A stretch of 64,000 nt of DNA from DATEOR01 sp963841425 (GCA_963841425.1 CAWJCL010000003.1:186001-250000); one strand, 5' to 3'; shown: positions 50,723-60,443, counted from the stretch's first letter. The notes: generated by a model from the letters alone, not told the origin. Numbers and translations: made by a program.

Positions 50723-52198
50723 CTAGTACCCGACGTGGATGTGGTCGTAGTGGTTGGCCAGCGCGAACGACGGGCCGCCCAACCCGAGCAGGGAGATGAC
50801 CTGCTTGGGCCGAAGCTCCACCGGGAGGAGGAGGATGTTCCGAACCGCCTTCTCCGTCAGGCCGCCGGGCTGCTGGTTGCCGTAGATGGACACGCCTCCG
50901 AGTGCTGCGATGTCCACGGCCTCACCGTAGATGTGGGCCGAGACGACACCCGGGCGGGCGTAGAGCCCGTGACCGCTGATCAGGCACGAGACCGTGACCT
51001 GGCCGTGCGCCTCCGCGAGGTAGCGAAGGAGCGCGAGGATGCGGACGTCTTCGCGACCGGCCGCGATGTCGCCGCGACCGCCGGCGTAGATGTCGATCCT
51101 CCGGTCGGCCAGCACGCGGTCCTGCAGCCTTGCCTTGGAGGCGACGAGACCGCGGACGAGTGTCCGCAGGCCGACTGCGCGGTTGTAGTTCCGAAGCGCG
51201 ATCGCCCGGTCCGCGAAGCCCGTGCGGCCCTCGAGGGCGAGCACGGCCTGCCACGCGTTTCGCGACGCATGCAGGCGGCGGAGGCTCGAGGCGAGTGTCC
51301 GGAGCTCTACCTTCGTCGCGGGCACGGACGTGCGATGGCCGTGGGCGCGCACGACGCCGAGCACGAGAGCCCAGTCGACGTGCTGGCTCCGCGAGACCGA
51401 CACGAGGTTCCGCGCGAAGCGGGGCTCCAGACGCCGGGCCGGCGGAGTCGGGTCGGGAAGCGTTCGGTGCAGCCAGAACGTCCCGAAGGAGCTCGCGTTC
51501 TCGGCGTCGACGGCGGCATCGTGCGCCGCGTCGACGTCGACCGGCGAGGCGGCGACTGCATGGCTTTGCGCCTGGTCGTCTCCGGCGTGACTCTGGGAGC
51601 CGGGGCCGGCAGACGGGGTGGCGGGCTCCTCGGCAGGCTGGTCGCCGCCACCGGAGCCGTTGTCGCCGCCGGCCGAAGAACCGTCCTCGTCGCCCGACGC
51701 GGGAGCTGCGCCGTCGTCCGAGGGTTGATCGGCGGAGTCACCCTGGTCGGCAGACTGGCCGTCGTCCGATCCACCGGCTGCGCCGTCGTCGGCCGGAGCC
51801 GGATCCTCGGCGGGAGGATCCTCGGCGACCGGCTCTGCCGGAGCGGAGTCCTCGGACACCACCGGGTCTTCTGCGACCGGCGGCTCTGCGGGCTCCGAGG
51901 CTTCCGTGGACGTCGTGTCCGTCTCGGCAGCAGGGGTGCAGTTGTCGACGAGGCAAGCGGCCTGGTCGCCTGCGCCGGCCGTGAAAGCCGCGCCCGCGAA
52001 GAAGAGGGTTGCGAACGCGAGGCTCGTCGCGAGGCGGCGCTTGGAGAAGCCGCTCCGCTTGCGCGTCGTCTCGACGGTCTCCGTCTCGACGACGGCACCG
52101 GGCTTCGCATCGTTTCTGCCGAGAGCCCAGAGGGCCCAGGCGGCGAACGTGAAGAGTACGAGGCGGATCAGATCCCGCCAGTTCGTGCTTTGTGGCAT
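50723..52198 (-). CDS. Secreted M15-like peptidase/peptidoglycan-associated protein
   Basis: This 491-residue protein has two N-terminal membrane segments (about residues 9-27 and 56-75) and an acidic Ser/Gly/Asp linker of about 150 residues. A C-terminal domain ends SAHIYGEAVDIAALGG and ANHYDHIHVGY, where SxHxxGxAxD and HxH are the M15 (VanY/DdpX) zinc motif. It may trim peptidoglycan. The zinc motif suggests D,D-carboxypeptidase activity, which is inferred. Confidence 0.75.
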   Translation of the reverse strand: MPQSTNWRDLIRLVLFTFAAWALWALGRNDAKPGAVVETETVETTRKRSGFSKRRLATSLAFATLFFAGAAFTAGAGDQAACLVDNCTPAAETDTTSTEASEPAEPPVAEDPVVSEDSAPAEPVAEDPPAEDPAPADDGAAGGSDDGQSADQGDSADQPSDDGAAPASGDEDGSSAGGDNGSGGGDQPAEEPATPSAGPGSQSHAGDDQAQSHAVAASPVDVDAAHDAAVDAENASSFGTFWLHRTLPDPTPPARRLEPRFARNLVSVSRSQHVDWALVLGVVRAHGHRTSVPATKVELRTLASSLRRLHASRNAWQAVLALEGRTGFADRAIALRNYNRAVGLRTLVRGLVASKARLQDRVLADRRIDIYAGGRGDIAAGREDVRILALLRYLAEAHGQVTVSCLISGHGLYARPGVVSAHIYGEAVDIAALGGVSIYGNQQPGGLTEKAVRNILLLPVELRPKQVISLLGLGGPSFALANHYDHIHVGY

Positions 52199-52592
52199 TG
52201 CCTTTGCTCCCGTTGTCGGGCGCCGAGGCCGCCACTTCGGCGCGGATCACTTTCAGACGTCATCCGTTCCGCGACGGACTCATTGAGCGAAGCGGCGATC
52301 GAGGTGCGGGTCATCCCCCTTCCGGGGCAAAGGCCGCCCATCGACGTCGAATCCCCAGGGAGGGGGATTCTCCGCGCTCGGACTAGCGACGATGCTCCGT
52401 CCAGTTTGTGGAGCCAAACGGCGGAGCGGTCACGCCGAAGCGAAGCGGAGGTTTCATCGTCGTGACCATAAGCGTGCGCCCGATTGTCGAGGCCCACATG
52501 CAGCAAGAAGTTCCACTCTCGCACTCCACATTTCGCAGTTGTGTGCGCATCCAATGCGTGCCCGGGATGACGAAGGGAGGTGACCTCGCAAA
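52199..52592. other. Intergenic region between the M15-like gene and the tad pilus operon
   Basis: About 390 bp with no gene. A perfect 8-bp stem (GAATCCCC 52349-52356 with GGGGATTC 52363-52370) lies midway. The pilin ribosome site GGGAGGTGA is at 52575-52583. The two divergent promoters should lie here, but I see no convincing -35/-10 pair. Confidence 0.45.
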
Positions 52593-52763
52593 ATGACCTA
52601 CCTCACCGAGCTGTTCGCCGCCATTCGCAGGCGGGAAGAGGGTCAGACGATGGCCGAGTACGGCGTGATTCTCGCCGTCATCACGGTGCTCATCATCGGC
52701 GCTCTCCTGTTCCTGTCCTCCGGCATCGAGAGAAACATCATGTCGGTGGTCAGCGTCCTCTAA
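52593..52763 (+). CDS. flp: Flp/Fap-type pilin
   Basis: This 56-residue prepilin has a short basic leader (MTYLTELFAAIRRREEG) and cleavage site G|QTMAEYGVILAVITV, followed by one hydrophobic helix. Prepilin peptidase should cut after the glycine. It is the first gene of the tad operon and has a strong ribosome site (GGGAGGTGA). A hairpin between flp and tadE probably raises pilin over downstream products. Confidence 0.9.
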   Translation: MTYLTELFAAIRRREEGQTMAEYGVILAVITVLIIGALLFLSSGIERNIMSVVSVL

Positions 52764-52783
52764 TCGCTTGAGGAATCGGCGGG

Positions 52784-52816
52784 GGGCGGGCACTCGCAGC
52801 GTAAGAGCGCCCGCCC
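52784..52816 (+). terminator. Intercistronic hairpin after flp
   Basis: GGGCGGGC (52784-52791) pairs with GCCCGCCC (52809-52816), with CTC/GAG inside. It sits between pilin and tadE and probably lowers readthrough or protects the pilin mRNA end. Confidence 0.6.
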
Positions 52817-52880
52817 TTCGCCCTGCAAAGCAGAGCTGCAGAAATCACGTAACGCGACCGAAAGAAAAGAGCAAATTCCA

Positions 52881-53288
52881 GTGTTCACCAAGTTTCGGAG
52901 AAAGCGACAGCAGGGCCAGACGATGGTGGAGTTCACCCTCGTATTTCCCGTGCTCGCGATCCTGCTCTTCGGAGTCATCCAGTTCGGCATCGCGTTCAAC
53001 AACTACCTGGCCCTCACGGACGCCGTGCGCGCAGGCTCGCGCCAGGCCTCGGTCGCGCGGTACCTGCCCGCCTCGGAGCGACAGCCCAAGGTCGAGGCAA
53101 AGGTCCGCGCCTCGGCGAACAACTTGAACCAGTCGAAGCTCCAGGTCTTCGTCACGCCGACGTCAGCTACCTGGGATCCGGGCTCGGACGTCACGGTTCG
53201 CGCGACCTATCCCTATTCGATCAGCTTGCTCGGAGTCGTTGTGAAGTCCGGAACGCTCACGAGCTCGACCACGGAGCGTGTGGAATGA
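52881..53288 (+). CDS. TadE-like minor pseudopilin
   Basis: This 135-residue protein has the TadE signature QQGQTMVEFTLVFPVLAILLFGVIQFGIAF, cut after the glycine like Flp pilins. The tail is short and soluble. It starts at GTG. Its stop overlaps tadG (ATGA). Confidence 0.85.
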   Translation: MFTKFRRKRQQGQTMVEFTLVFPVLAILLFGVIQFGIAFNNYLALTDAVRAGSRQASVARYLPASERQPKVEAKVRASANNLNQSKLQVFVTPTSATWDPGSDVTVRATYPYSISLLGVVVKSGTLTSSTTERVE

Positions 53289-54202
53289 CCAGGCAGAAGC
53301 AGAGCTGCGGCCAGGCGTACGTCATCACGATCCTTTTCCTCGCCGTCCTTCTGGCGATGGCCGCCGCGGTGCTCGACATCGGTTCCTGGTACCGCGCCGA
53401 CCGCAGCCTGCAGGCGACCGTCGACGCGGCGGCGCTCGCAGGTGCGCAGGCGCTCCCCGACAGCACGTCGAGCGCCTCGACGCTGGCCGGCCAGTACGCC
53501 GCGAAGAACGGCGGCGGGACGATGAACGTCACCTTCAAGACGGCGGTCTTCCCGAACGACACCATCGTCGTGAGCGGGTCGCGTCCGGCACCGGGCTTCT
53601 TCTCGAAGATGCTCGGCGTCAAGTCCGTGACCGTGCACGCGACCGCGTCGGCGCGCGCCGGCTACCCGACGCAGGCGAAGTGGGTCGTGCCGATCGTCGT
53701 CGACGAGGCGCACGAAAAGCTCCAGTGCAACCCGAACCCGTGCTCCGGCGCGACCGAGCTCGTCTACCAGCACTTCAAGGCGAACGGATCGCCGAACGGC
53801 TCGGGCAATTTCGGCTTCATCAACCTCACCGGCGGCTCGTCGGGGACGAGCGACCTCGGCGATCTGATCGAGAACGGCTGGGACCAGTACATGGATCTCG
53901 GCGATTACGACGCCGTGACCGGAAACATGTTCAGCTCGTCGCACATCGGCGACGTGCTGGACGCGCGGATCGGCGACGTTTTGCTCTTTCCGATCTACCG
54001 CAAGCTGACCGGCACCGGCACGGGAGCCAAGTACCAGATCGTCGGCTGGGCCGGCTTCCGGCTCAGCGGGCTCGATCTCCACGGCTCGAACGAGATTCTC
54101 CTCGGCGAGTTCGTGAGTGTCACGTGGGACGGCATTCAGGCCGAAAAGGCTAGTGACGCGCCGCCCGATTTCGGCGTCACGAACGTTTCGCTCGTGGAAT
54201 AG
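53285..54202 (+). CDS. TadG-like pilus-assembly protein
   Basis: This 305-residue protein has an N-terminal membrane helix with GQAYVITILFLAVLLAMAAAVLDIGSWYRADRSLQATVDAAALAGAQAL, typical of TadG (putative Flp pilus-assembly TadG-like). The rest is extracytoplasmic with a Cys pair (CNPNPC). It is translationally coupled to tadE. Confidence 0.83.
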   Translation: MTRQKQSCGQAYVITILFLAVLLAMAAAVLDIGSWYRADRSLQATVDAAALAGAQALPDSTSSASTLAGQYAAKNGGGTMNVTFKTAVFPNDTIVVSGSRPAPGFFSKMLGVKSVTVHATASARAGYPTQAKWVVPIVVDEAHEKLQCNPNPCSGATELVYQHFKANGSPNGSGNFGFINLTGGSSGTSDLGDLIENGWDQYMDLGDYDAVTGNMFSSSHIGDVLDARIGDVLLFPIYRKLTGTGTGAKYQIVGWAGFRLSGLDLHGSNEILLGEFVSVTWDGIQAEKASDAPPDFGVTNVSLVE

Positions 54203-54234
54203 ACCCAAATTCGAACTGAGAAAGACGTGGTGCA

Positions 54235-55017
54235 ATGACTTATCGCCTTCGTAACATCGCGATCGCCGTGGCGCTTGCCGTGCTCGCGGCGATGATGACC
54301 AGCTTCTACGTGAAGCAGCAGAAGCAGGACATCCAGCAGGGTCAGGTGCTGACCACTGTCTGGGTGGCCAAGTCAGACATTCCTGCCGGGACGGCCGGGG
54401 ACGACATCGCGGCCCAGGTCGCGAGCACCCAGGTCGCGAAGTCCTCGGTCACTCCGGGCGCGATCGTGGAGCCGGAGGATCTGGCGGACAAGGTCTCGTC
54501 GGAGCCGATCTACGCCGGCGAGCAGGTCTCGCTCCTGCGCTTCGCCACCGAAGGCGAGCAGGGGATCCGGGCCCAGCTGACCGGCAACCTCCGCGCGTAC
54601 CAGCTGCCCGGCGACGCCAACCAGCTTCTCGCGGGCACGCTCGAGACGGGCGACCACGTCGACGTGGTCGGTGCGTGGGAGGTCAAGGGCGCGGACAACC
54701 AGAACGTCGCCCGCATCATCCTCCGCGACATCCTGGTGCTCCAGGCGCCGGAGGTCGGCGACCCGAGCGGCCGTGTCACGAGCCGCGAGGGCGGCGAGTC
54801 GATCGTGCTCGCGGTCACCGATGCGCAGGCCCAGAAGCTCTTCTGGATCTTCACGACCGGCGATTGGTCTTTGAGCCTCAGGCCGACGACCGATGCTGCC
54901 GATAGCCCGGAAGGGTTCGAGTGGTCGGGCACCGTCCTCGCCGACGGGATGACCAGGGCCCAGCTGCGCAAGCTTCTCGTCGATCCCTTCAAGACCGAAA
55001 GGACGCCCCAGCCATGA
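54235..55017 (+). CDS. cpaB: CpaB/RcpC-type pilus assembly protein
   Basis: This 260-residue protein has one N-terminal membrane helix and an SAF domain (VWVAKSDIPAGTAGDD...IYAGEQVSLLRFA), then LETGDHVDVVGAW. CpaB sits at the outer face in Tad secretion. Its end overlaps the cpaE ATG as ATGA. Confidence 0.88.
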   Translation: MTYRLRNIAIAVALAVLAAMMTSFYVKQQKQDIQQGQVLTTVWVAKSDIPAGTAGDDIAAQVASTQVAKSSVTPGAIVEPEDLADKVSSEPIYAGEQVSLLRFATEGEQGIRAQLTGNLRAYQLPGDANQLLAGTLETGDHVDVVGAWEVKGADNQNVARIILRDILVLQAPEVGDPSGRVTSREGGESIVLAVTDAQAQKLFWIFTTGDWSLSLRPTTDAADSPEGFEWSGTVLADGMTRAQLRKLLVDPFKTERTPQP

Positions 55018-56210
55018 GCCTCGAGACTCCTGTCACGACGCGCGAGAAGGTTCGCGTCTTCGTCACGGGCAGCTGCGACGGTCTCGCCGAGCTCCGCGAG
55101 GCTCTCGGCCGCCACTCGGAGATCGAGATGGTCGGCTGGAGCGAAGGGGCCGGGGAGTCCGCCGCGACGCTGACCGGTGGCCACCTGCAAGTCGTGCTCC
55201 ACGGCACGCGCAGCTCCGGCTTGCCGGAGGACGAGCTCGCGGCGATCCGCGAGCACACGCAGTCGCCTGTCATCCTGCTCGCTTCCGGCGAGGCATCCGC
55301 CCTGCTGGAGCAGGCGCTCGAGGCTGATGTGTCCGACGTCCTCCTCTTGCCGCAGATGACCGAGAACGTCGTCTTCGCGATTCGCAAGGCCAGCCACTCC
55401 GGCCGCAAGGCCGGCGGCGGCGGCGGAGGCCACGCGCCTCGCCGCGGCCGGGTCGTGACCGTGTTCTCGCCCAAGGGCGGAACCGGCAAGACGGTCACGG
55501 CCACGAACCTGGCGTCCACGTTCGCGAAGTTCGAGGGCAGGAACACCCTCCTCCTCGACCTCGATCTCCAGTTCGGGGACGCAGCGATCATGCTGGGCCT
55601 CGAGCCGGAGAAGACGATCTACGACCTGGTCGTCGCGCCGGGCGAGCTCGACTCCGAGAAGCTCGCCGGGTACACAACGCGCCATCCGTCGGGGCTCGAC
55701 ATCCTGCCGGCGCCGCTGCGCCCGGAGGACGCCGAGCTCGTCACCGAGGCCAAGCTCGCCCGTCTGCTCGAGGTTGCGCGGGAGTCGTACGACGTGATCG
55801 TCGTCGACACCTCGCCGTTCTTCCACGGGCCGATGCTCGCGACGCTCGACCGCACCGACGAGCTCTTGCTCGTCTGCGGGCTCGACGTCCCGACCCTGAA
55901 GAACGTCCGCCTCAGCCTGCAGACGCTCGAGCTGCTCGCATTCCCGCAGAACCGGATTCGCGTCGTCCTGAACCGCGCGAACTCGAAGGTCGGGATGAAG
56001 CCGGGCGAGGTCGAAGGCGCCCTCGAGGTCAAGGTTCGCTTCGAGCTCCCGAGCGACGGCAAGGTCCCGCTTGCCGTCAACCGGGGCACCCCGCTCGTCC
56101 TTGCCGACGACAAGGCCGATTTTTCGCGCGCGATGCGTGAGATGGCGAAGGGCCTGTCGCCGGTCGAGGCGGTCAAGGTGCAGAAGCGACGGCTCTTCAG
56201 CCGGGCATAG
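55014..56210 (+). CDS. cpaE: CpaE/TadZ-type localization ATPase
   Basis: This 398-residue protein has an N-terminal receiver-like domain without phosphorylation residues (about residues 12-120) and a MinD-like ATPase with a deviant Walker A FSPKGGTGKTVTATNLA and DLDLQFGDAAIMLG. TadZ places the Tad machine at a pole. A Gly-rich linker separates the two parts. A ribosome-coupled start follows cpaB. Confidence 0.9.
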   Translation: MSLETPVTTREKVRVFVTGSCDGLAELREALGRHSEIEMVGWSEGAGESAATLTGGHLQVVLHGTRSSGLPEDELAAIREHTQSPVILLASGEASALLEQALEADVSDVLLLPQMTENVVFAIRKASHSGRKAGGGGGGHAPRRGRVVTVFSPKGGTGKTVTATNLASTFAKFEGRNTLLLDLDLQFGDAAIMLGLEPEKTIYDLVVAPGELDSEKLAGYTTRHPSGLDILPAPLRPEDAELVTEAKLARLLEVARESYDVIVVDTSPFFHGPMLATLDRTDELLLVCGLDVPTLKNVRLSLQTLELLAFPQNRIRVVLNRANSKVGMKPGEVEGALEVKVRFELPSDGKVPLAVNRGTPLVLADDKADFSRAMREMAKGLSPVEAVKVQKRRLFSRA

Positions 56211-56212
56211 CC

Positions 56213-57658
56213 ATGGGACTCCACGATCGCCTCAAAGGCGGTAGCGGGAACGGCTCGGGCTCCAGCCTCGCCGAGACCACTGCCTCACGCACAGAGCCTC
56301 TGGCCGCCGCGGCGCCGCCCGAACGCGGCGTCGCCGACCCGTACGCGGAGCTCAAGACCCGCGTCCATCACGCCTGCATCGCCAAGCTCGGCCCCGAGCT
56401 CTTCACGGCCGAGACGACGGGCGACCTCTCCGAGCGCGTCCTTCGGGCCGTCACGGAGCAGCTCGCCCTCGACCGGACGCCGCTGACGCGCGACGAGCGC
56501 CGCCAGCTCGTCCGGGAGATCACCGACGACATCCTCGGCTACGGCCCGCTCGAGCCATTCCTCCGCGACGACTCCGTGACCGAGATCATGGTCAACGGCG
56601 GCGAGCGGATCTACATTGAGCGCGCCGGCAAGATCGAGCTCTCCGACACGACCTTCGTCGACGACGCACACCTCCTGCGCATCATCGACAAGATCGTTTC
56701 CCAGGTCGGCCGCCGCGTGGACGAGGCGTCGCCGATGGTGGACGCGCGCCTGCCGGACGGCAGCCGTGTGAACGCCATCATCCCGCCACTCGCGCTGCGG
56801 GGCCCGACGCTCACCATCCGGAAGTTCTCCCGCGATCCGTACACGATGGACGACCTCATCAACTTCGGCTCGCTCACGGCGAAGTCGGCCCACTTCCTGG
56901 CCGCCTGCGTCCAGGGCAAGCTGAACGTGCTGGTCTCGGGCGGTACTGGTACCGGTAAGACGACGACCCTGAACGCGCTCTCCGCCTACATCCCCGGCGA
57001 CGAGCGCATCATCACGATCGAGGACGCCGCCGAGCTCCAGCTCCAGCAGGATCACGTGATCACGCTCGAGGCCCGCCCGCCCAACATCGAGGGCCAGGGC
57101 GAGGTCAAGATCCGCGAGCTCGTCCGGAACGCCCTGCGCATGCGCCCCGACCGGATCATCGTCGGCGAGGTCCGCGGCCCCGAGACCCTGGACATGCTCC
57201 AGGCCATGAACACGGGCCACGAGGGCTCGCTCACCACGATCCACGCCAACTCGCCGCGCGACGCGCTGGCCCGTCTCGAGACTCTCGTCCTGACGGCCGG
57301 CGTCGAGCTCCCGCTCCGCGCGATCCGCGAGCAGGTGGCGAGCGCATTCGACCTCCTTATCCAGATCACCCGTCTCGTGGACGGCTCGCGCCGGATCAGC
57401 CACGTGACCGAGGTGCTGCGGATGGAGTCGGACGTGATCACGCTGCAGGACATCTTCCTTGCGAGGCCTCCCGATGAGGAGAGCGCCGCAGCGCAGCTCA
57501 GCCGCCTGCTCTCGCCGCTCAGCTGCACCGGGCTCAAGCCGCACTTCCTCGACAAGCTGGCCGCCAATGGGGTCACCCTGCCGGCGACGTTCTTCCAGCA
57601 GGAGGACCCGAACTTCAGGCCCAGCTTCACGACGGCGAGTTTCGGCGGGTTCCAGTGA
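56213..57658 (+). CDS. cpaF: CpaF/TadA secretion ATPase
   Basis: This 481-residue hexameric ATPase has Walker A SGGTGTGKTTTLNALS, ASP box ERIITIEDAAELQL, Walker B RPDRIIVGEVRGPE and HIS box TGHEGSLTTIHANS. It powers pilus assembly from the cytoplasm. It starts 2 bp after cpaE, and the VWA-TadB gene begins inside its stop. Confidence 0.95.
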   Translation: MGLHDRLKGGSGNGSGSSLAETTASRTEPLAAAAPPERGVADPYAELKTRVHHACIAKLGPELFTAETTGDLSERVLRAVTEQLALDRTPLTRDERRQLVREITDDILGYGPLEPFLRDDSVTEIMVNGGERIYIERAGKIELSDTTFVDDAHLLRIIDKIVSQVGRRVDEASPMVDARLPDGSRVNAIIPPLALRGPTLTIRKFSRDPYTMDDLINFGSLTAKSAHFLAACVQGKLNVLVSGGTGTGKTTTLNALSAYIPGDERIITIEDAAELQLQQDHVITLEARPPNIEGQGEVKIRELVRNALRMRPDRIIVGEVRGPETLDMLQAMNTGHEGSLTTIHANSPRDALARLETLVLTAGVELPLRAIREQVASAFDLLIQITRLVDGSRRISHVTEVLRMESDVITLQDIFLARPPDEESAAAQLSRLLSPLSCTGLKPHFLDKLAANGVTLPATFFQQEDPNFRPSFTTASFGGFQ

Positions 57659-59523
57659 GACGAGCGCTTCTCGCACTCCTCGCCGTCCTCGTCCTCGCCC
57701 CTGCCGCATACGCGGCGGGGGAGGTGAAGGCTGTCGACACGAGCGAGTTCCCGCGCATCAGCGTGACGGTGCTCGCGCCCTCGACGACCACGACGCCGCC
57801 CGGCCTGACCCAGAACGGAGCGCCGGTGGCCGGGCTCACGGCGACCAACATCGGCGCCTCCAAGAGCGTCGTGATCGCGATCGACCGCTCGCAGTCGATG
57901 GCGGGCCAGGCGCTCGAAGAGGCCACGGCCGCCGCGCGTGCGTTCGTCGCCGCCAAGCCGCCGGCCGACCGCGTGTCCGTCCTCGCGTTCGGGTCGACCG
58001 CGTTCTCGCTGACCGGCTTTTCGACGTCGACGATCGACGCCGACTCGGCTCTGCGGACGATCACGCCCGACACCGTGCGCGGCACCGCGCTCTACGACGC
58101 CGTCGTCGACGGCTCCCACCTCCTGGGTGGCGAGACGCTGCCGGCCCGCGTCCTCATCCTCCTGACCGATGGAGACAACGAGTCTCCTCAGGGCGCGACG
58201 GTGGACGACGCGATCCAGGCCGCGCAGGATGCCGGTGTCGCCGTGTATGCAATCGGCATCGAGGGCAACCAGTTCTCTCCGGATGCCGTGAAGCAGATCG
58301 CCTCGGAGACGAACGGCCAGTACTACGCTGCAGCCTCGCCCCAGGTCCTCTCCGACGTCTACAACTCGATCGCCCAGGATCTTCGCCGAACGTGGCAGAT
58401 GGAGTACCTGACGAACGCCCGCCCCGGCGACCAGCTCGAGCTGGCCGTCAAGTTCCCGGGCGGCGACGAGGTCACGCGGACCGTGACCGCCCCCGGCCAG
58501 GCGCCCCCCGCGCCCGCCGGAGCGTCCCCCGTTCTCCCGGCGTTCTTCTACACGAGCGACTGGGGCCTGCCGGTGCTCGCCGGCGTCGTCGGCCTCCTCG
58601 CCCTGATCGCCGTGGCGTTCGCGCTCGCAGCGCCGAAGGGCACCTGGCTGAAGGGCCGCCTGGAGCCGCACGTCGCGAGCCACAAGCGCCAGGTGATCAA
58701 GCGCGAGCGTGAGAGTCGGAAGACGGCGATCTTCATGCCGCTCTTCAAGGCGACCGAGAGCGTCTTCGGCAAGTTCCGGCACTGGAAGAAGCTCGACCAG
58801 GTCCTCCAGCGCGCCGACGTGCCGCTGAAGACCGCCGAGTTCGCGTACATCATGCTGGCCGCCGGCCTCGTCGGGGGGTTCGTCGCCGCGCTCTTCGAGC
58901 CGCCGGTGTGGGGGATCGCGCTCGCCTTCGTCGGCGGCGCGTCCATCCCTTACCTCGTCGTTCTGCAGAAGGCACGGCGGCGCCTGAACGCCTTCGAGGA
59001 CCAGCTTCCGGACATCCTCGTGACGATGGCGGCCTCCCTCAAGGCGGGGCACAGCTTCCGCCAGGGCATGCAGAGCGTTGTCGACGAGGGCGTCGATCCC
59101 GCCCATCGCGAGTTCAAGCGCGTTCTCACCGAGGCCCGCCTCGGCCGCCCGATGGACGACGCGCTGACGGAGATGGCCGCTCGCATCGGCTCGAAGAACT
59201 TCGAGTTCGTCATGAGCGCCGTCACCATCCAGCGCCAGGTCGGCGGCTCGCTTGCCGGGCTCTTCGACATGGTGGCCGACACGGTGCGCCAGCGGCAGCA
59301 GTTCCACCGCAAGATCCGCGGCCTCACCGCGATGGGCCGCATGTCAGCCTACGTCCTCGTCGGCCTGCCCTTCGTGGTCGGCACGGCGATCTACGCCATC
59401 AACCGCGAATACATGGAGCCGCTCCTCTGGACCTCGACCGGCCACAAGCTCATCATCCTCCTCCTCGTGATGATGGGCATCGGCTCGGCGGTCCTGAAGA
59501 AGATCGTCTCTTTCAAAGGCTAG
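57655..59523 (+). CDS. tadB: VWA domain fused to TadB (T2SSF) platform protein
   Basis: This 622-residue protein has a signal peptide (residues 1-20) and a von Willebrand A domain with complete MIDAS (D77, S79, S81 in IDRSQSM; T144; D172 in LTDGDN). A membrane helix at about 304-325 and TadB/T2SSF membrane domains at about 395-620 (NAFEDQLPDILVTMAASLKAGHS) follow. TadB normally has about 300 residues and no VWA. The VWA part is predicted outside, where it could bind pili or ligands. GTG overlaps the cpaF stop. Confidence 0.88.
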   Translation: MRRALLALLAVLVLAPAAYAAGEVKAVDTSEFPRISVTVLAPSTTTTPPGLTQNGAPVAGLTATNIGASKSVVIAIDRSQSMAGQALEEATAAARAFVAAKPPADRVSVLAFGSTAFSLTGFSTSTIDADSALRTITPDTVRGTALYDAVVDGSHLLGGETLPARVLILLTDGDNESPQGATVDDAIQAAQDAGVAVYAIGIEGNQFSPDAVKQIASETNGQYYAAASPQVLSDVYNSIAQDLRRTWQMEYLTNARPGDQLELAVKFPGGDEVTRTVTAPGQAPPAPAGASPVLPAFFYTSDWGLPVLAGVVGLLALIAVAFALAAPKGTWLKGRLEPHVASHKRQVIKRERESRKTAIFMPLFKATESVFGKFRHWKKLDQVLQRADVPLKTAEFAYIMLAAGLVGGFVAALFEPPVWGIALAFVGGASIPYLVVLQKARRRLNAFEDQLPDILVTMAASLKAGHSFRQGMQSVVDEGVDPAHREFKRVLTEARLGRPMDDALTEMAARIGSKNFEFVMSAVTIQRQVGGSLAGLFDMVADTVRQRQQFHRKIRGLTAMGRMSAYVLVGLPFVVGTAIYAINREYMEPLLWTSTGHKLIILLLVMMGIGSAVLKKIVSFKG

Positions 59524-59528
59524 GAGCC

Positions 59529-60440
59529 ATGGTCCTCGTTCTTTTCCTCGCAATCGCAGCTCTCGGCGCCGCCGTCTTTTTGATCGGCGAGGCCGCCACC
59601 CTGCCCGCCCGCGAGCGCCACGGCTCGATCCGCCGGGCCGCCACCTACGGCAAGTCCCGCCGGCGGTCCAGCGGCCGGCCGGAGGAGTCGTTCGGCGCCC
59701 GGGTCGTCGACCCGATGAAGTTGAGCCTCGCGCACGGCGTCCTCAAGGTCAGCCCGCGGATGACGGTTGACGCGGTCAGCGCCCGCCTCATGGGCGCCGG
59801 CCTCGGCCGCGTGATCTCGCCGACCACGTTCCTCGCCTCGAAGGCTGCGGCCGCGATCGGCGGTGTCGTCGGCGGTCTCGTCGTCGGCGGCTTCGTCGGC
59901 GGAGCGTTCCCGATTCTCCTCGCGGTCGTCTTCGCGCTCCTCGGCTTCATGCTCCCGGACGTCGTCGTGTCCTTCAAGGCACGCGCCCGGCGCGACCAGA
60001 TCAGGGCTGCCATGCCAGACGCGCTCGACCTCCTCGCGGTCAGCGTGGAGGCGGGCCTCGGCTTCGACGCGGCGATCCAGAAGCTGACAGAGCACATGGA
60101 GGGGCCGCTCATCGAGGAGTTCGCGCTCGCACTCGGCGAGATGCGGATCGGAGAGACGCGGGCGAAAGCGCTCCAGAAGATGGTCGACCGCGTCGAGGCA
60201 TCCGAGCTCGCGTCGTTTGTCCGCGCGATCATCCAGGCCGACCAACTGGGTATCTCCCTGGGTCGCATTCTCCGCGTCCAGGCGACCGACACGAGGAACA
60301 AGCGTCAGGCCGCGGCCGAGGAGAAGGCGATGAAGGCGCCGATCAAGATGCTCTTCCCGACCGCGCTCTTCATCTTCCCGGCGATGTTCATCATCATCCT
60401 CGGGCCGGCCTTCCTGAACTTCAGGGGAATCTTCTTCTAG
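59529..60440 (+). CDS. tadC: TadC pilus platform protein
   Basis: This 303-residue T2SSF-family membrane protein has an N-terminal helix, two middle helices and a C-terminal pair (LFPTALFIFPAMFIIILGPAFL), with MPDALDLLAVSVEAGLGFDAAI as the family hallmark. It forms the inner-membrane platform with TadB. It starts 5 bp after tadB and is followed 3 bp later by the coiled-coil gene. Confidence 0.9.
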   Translation: MVLVLFLAIAALGAAVFLIGEAATLPARERHGSIRRAATYGKSRRRSSGRPEESFGARVVDPMKLSLAHGVLKVSPRMTVDAVSARLMGAGLGRVISPTTFLASKAAAAIGGVVGGLVVGGFVGGAFPILLAVVFALLGFMLPDVVVSFKARARRDQIRAAMPDALDLLAVSVEAGLGFDAAIQKLTEHMEGPLIEEFALALGEMRIGETRAKALQKMVDRVEASELASFVRAIIQADQLGISLGRILRVQATDTRNKRQAAAEEKAMKAPIKMLFPTALFIFPAMFIIILGPAFLNFRGIFF

Positions 60441-60443
60441 CCG

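Noticed and set aside
52290..52470. Possible c-di-GMP (GEMM-I) riboswitch before the pilin operon, from GGCAAAGGCC and GCCAAAC segments
   Set aside because: The fixed GGCAAACC and GGACGCAAAGCC blocks and their spacing are not met; only short fragments are similar.
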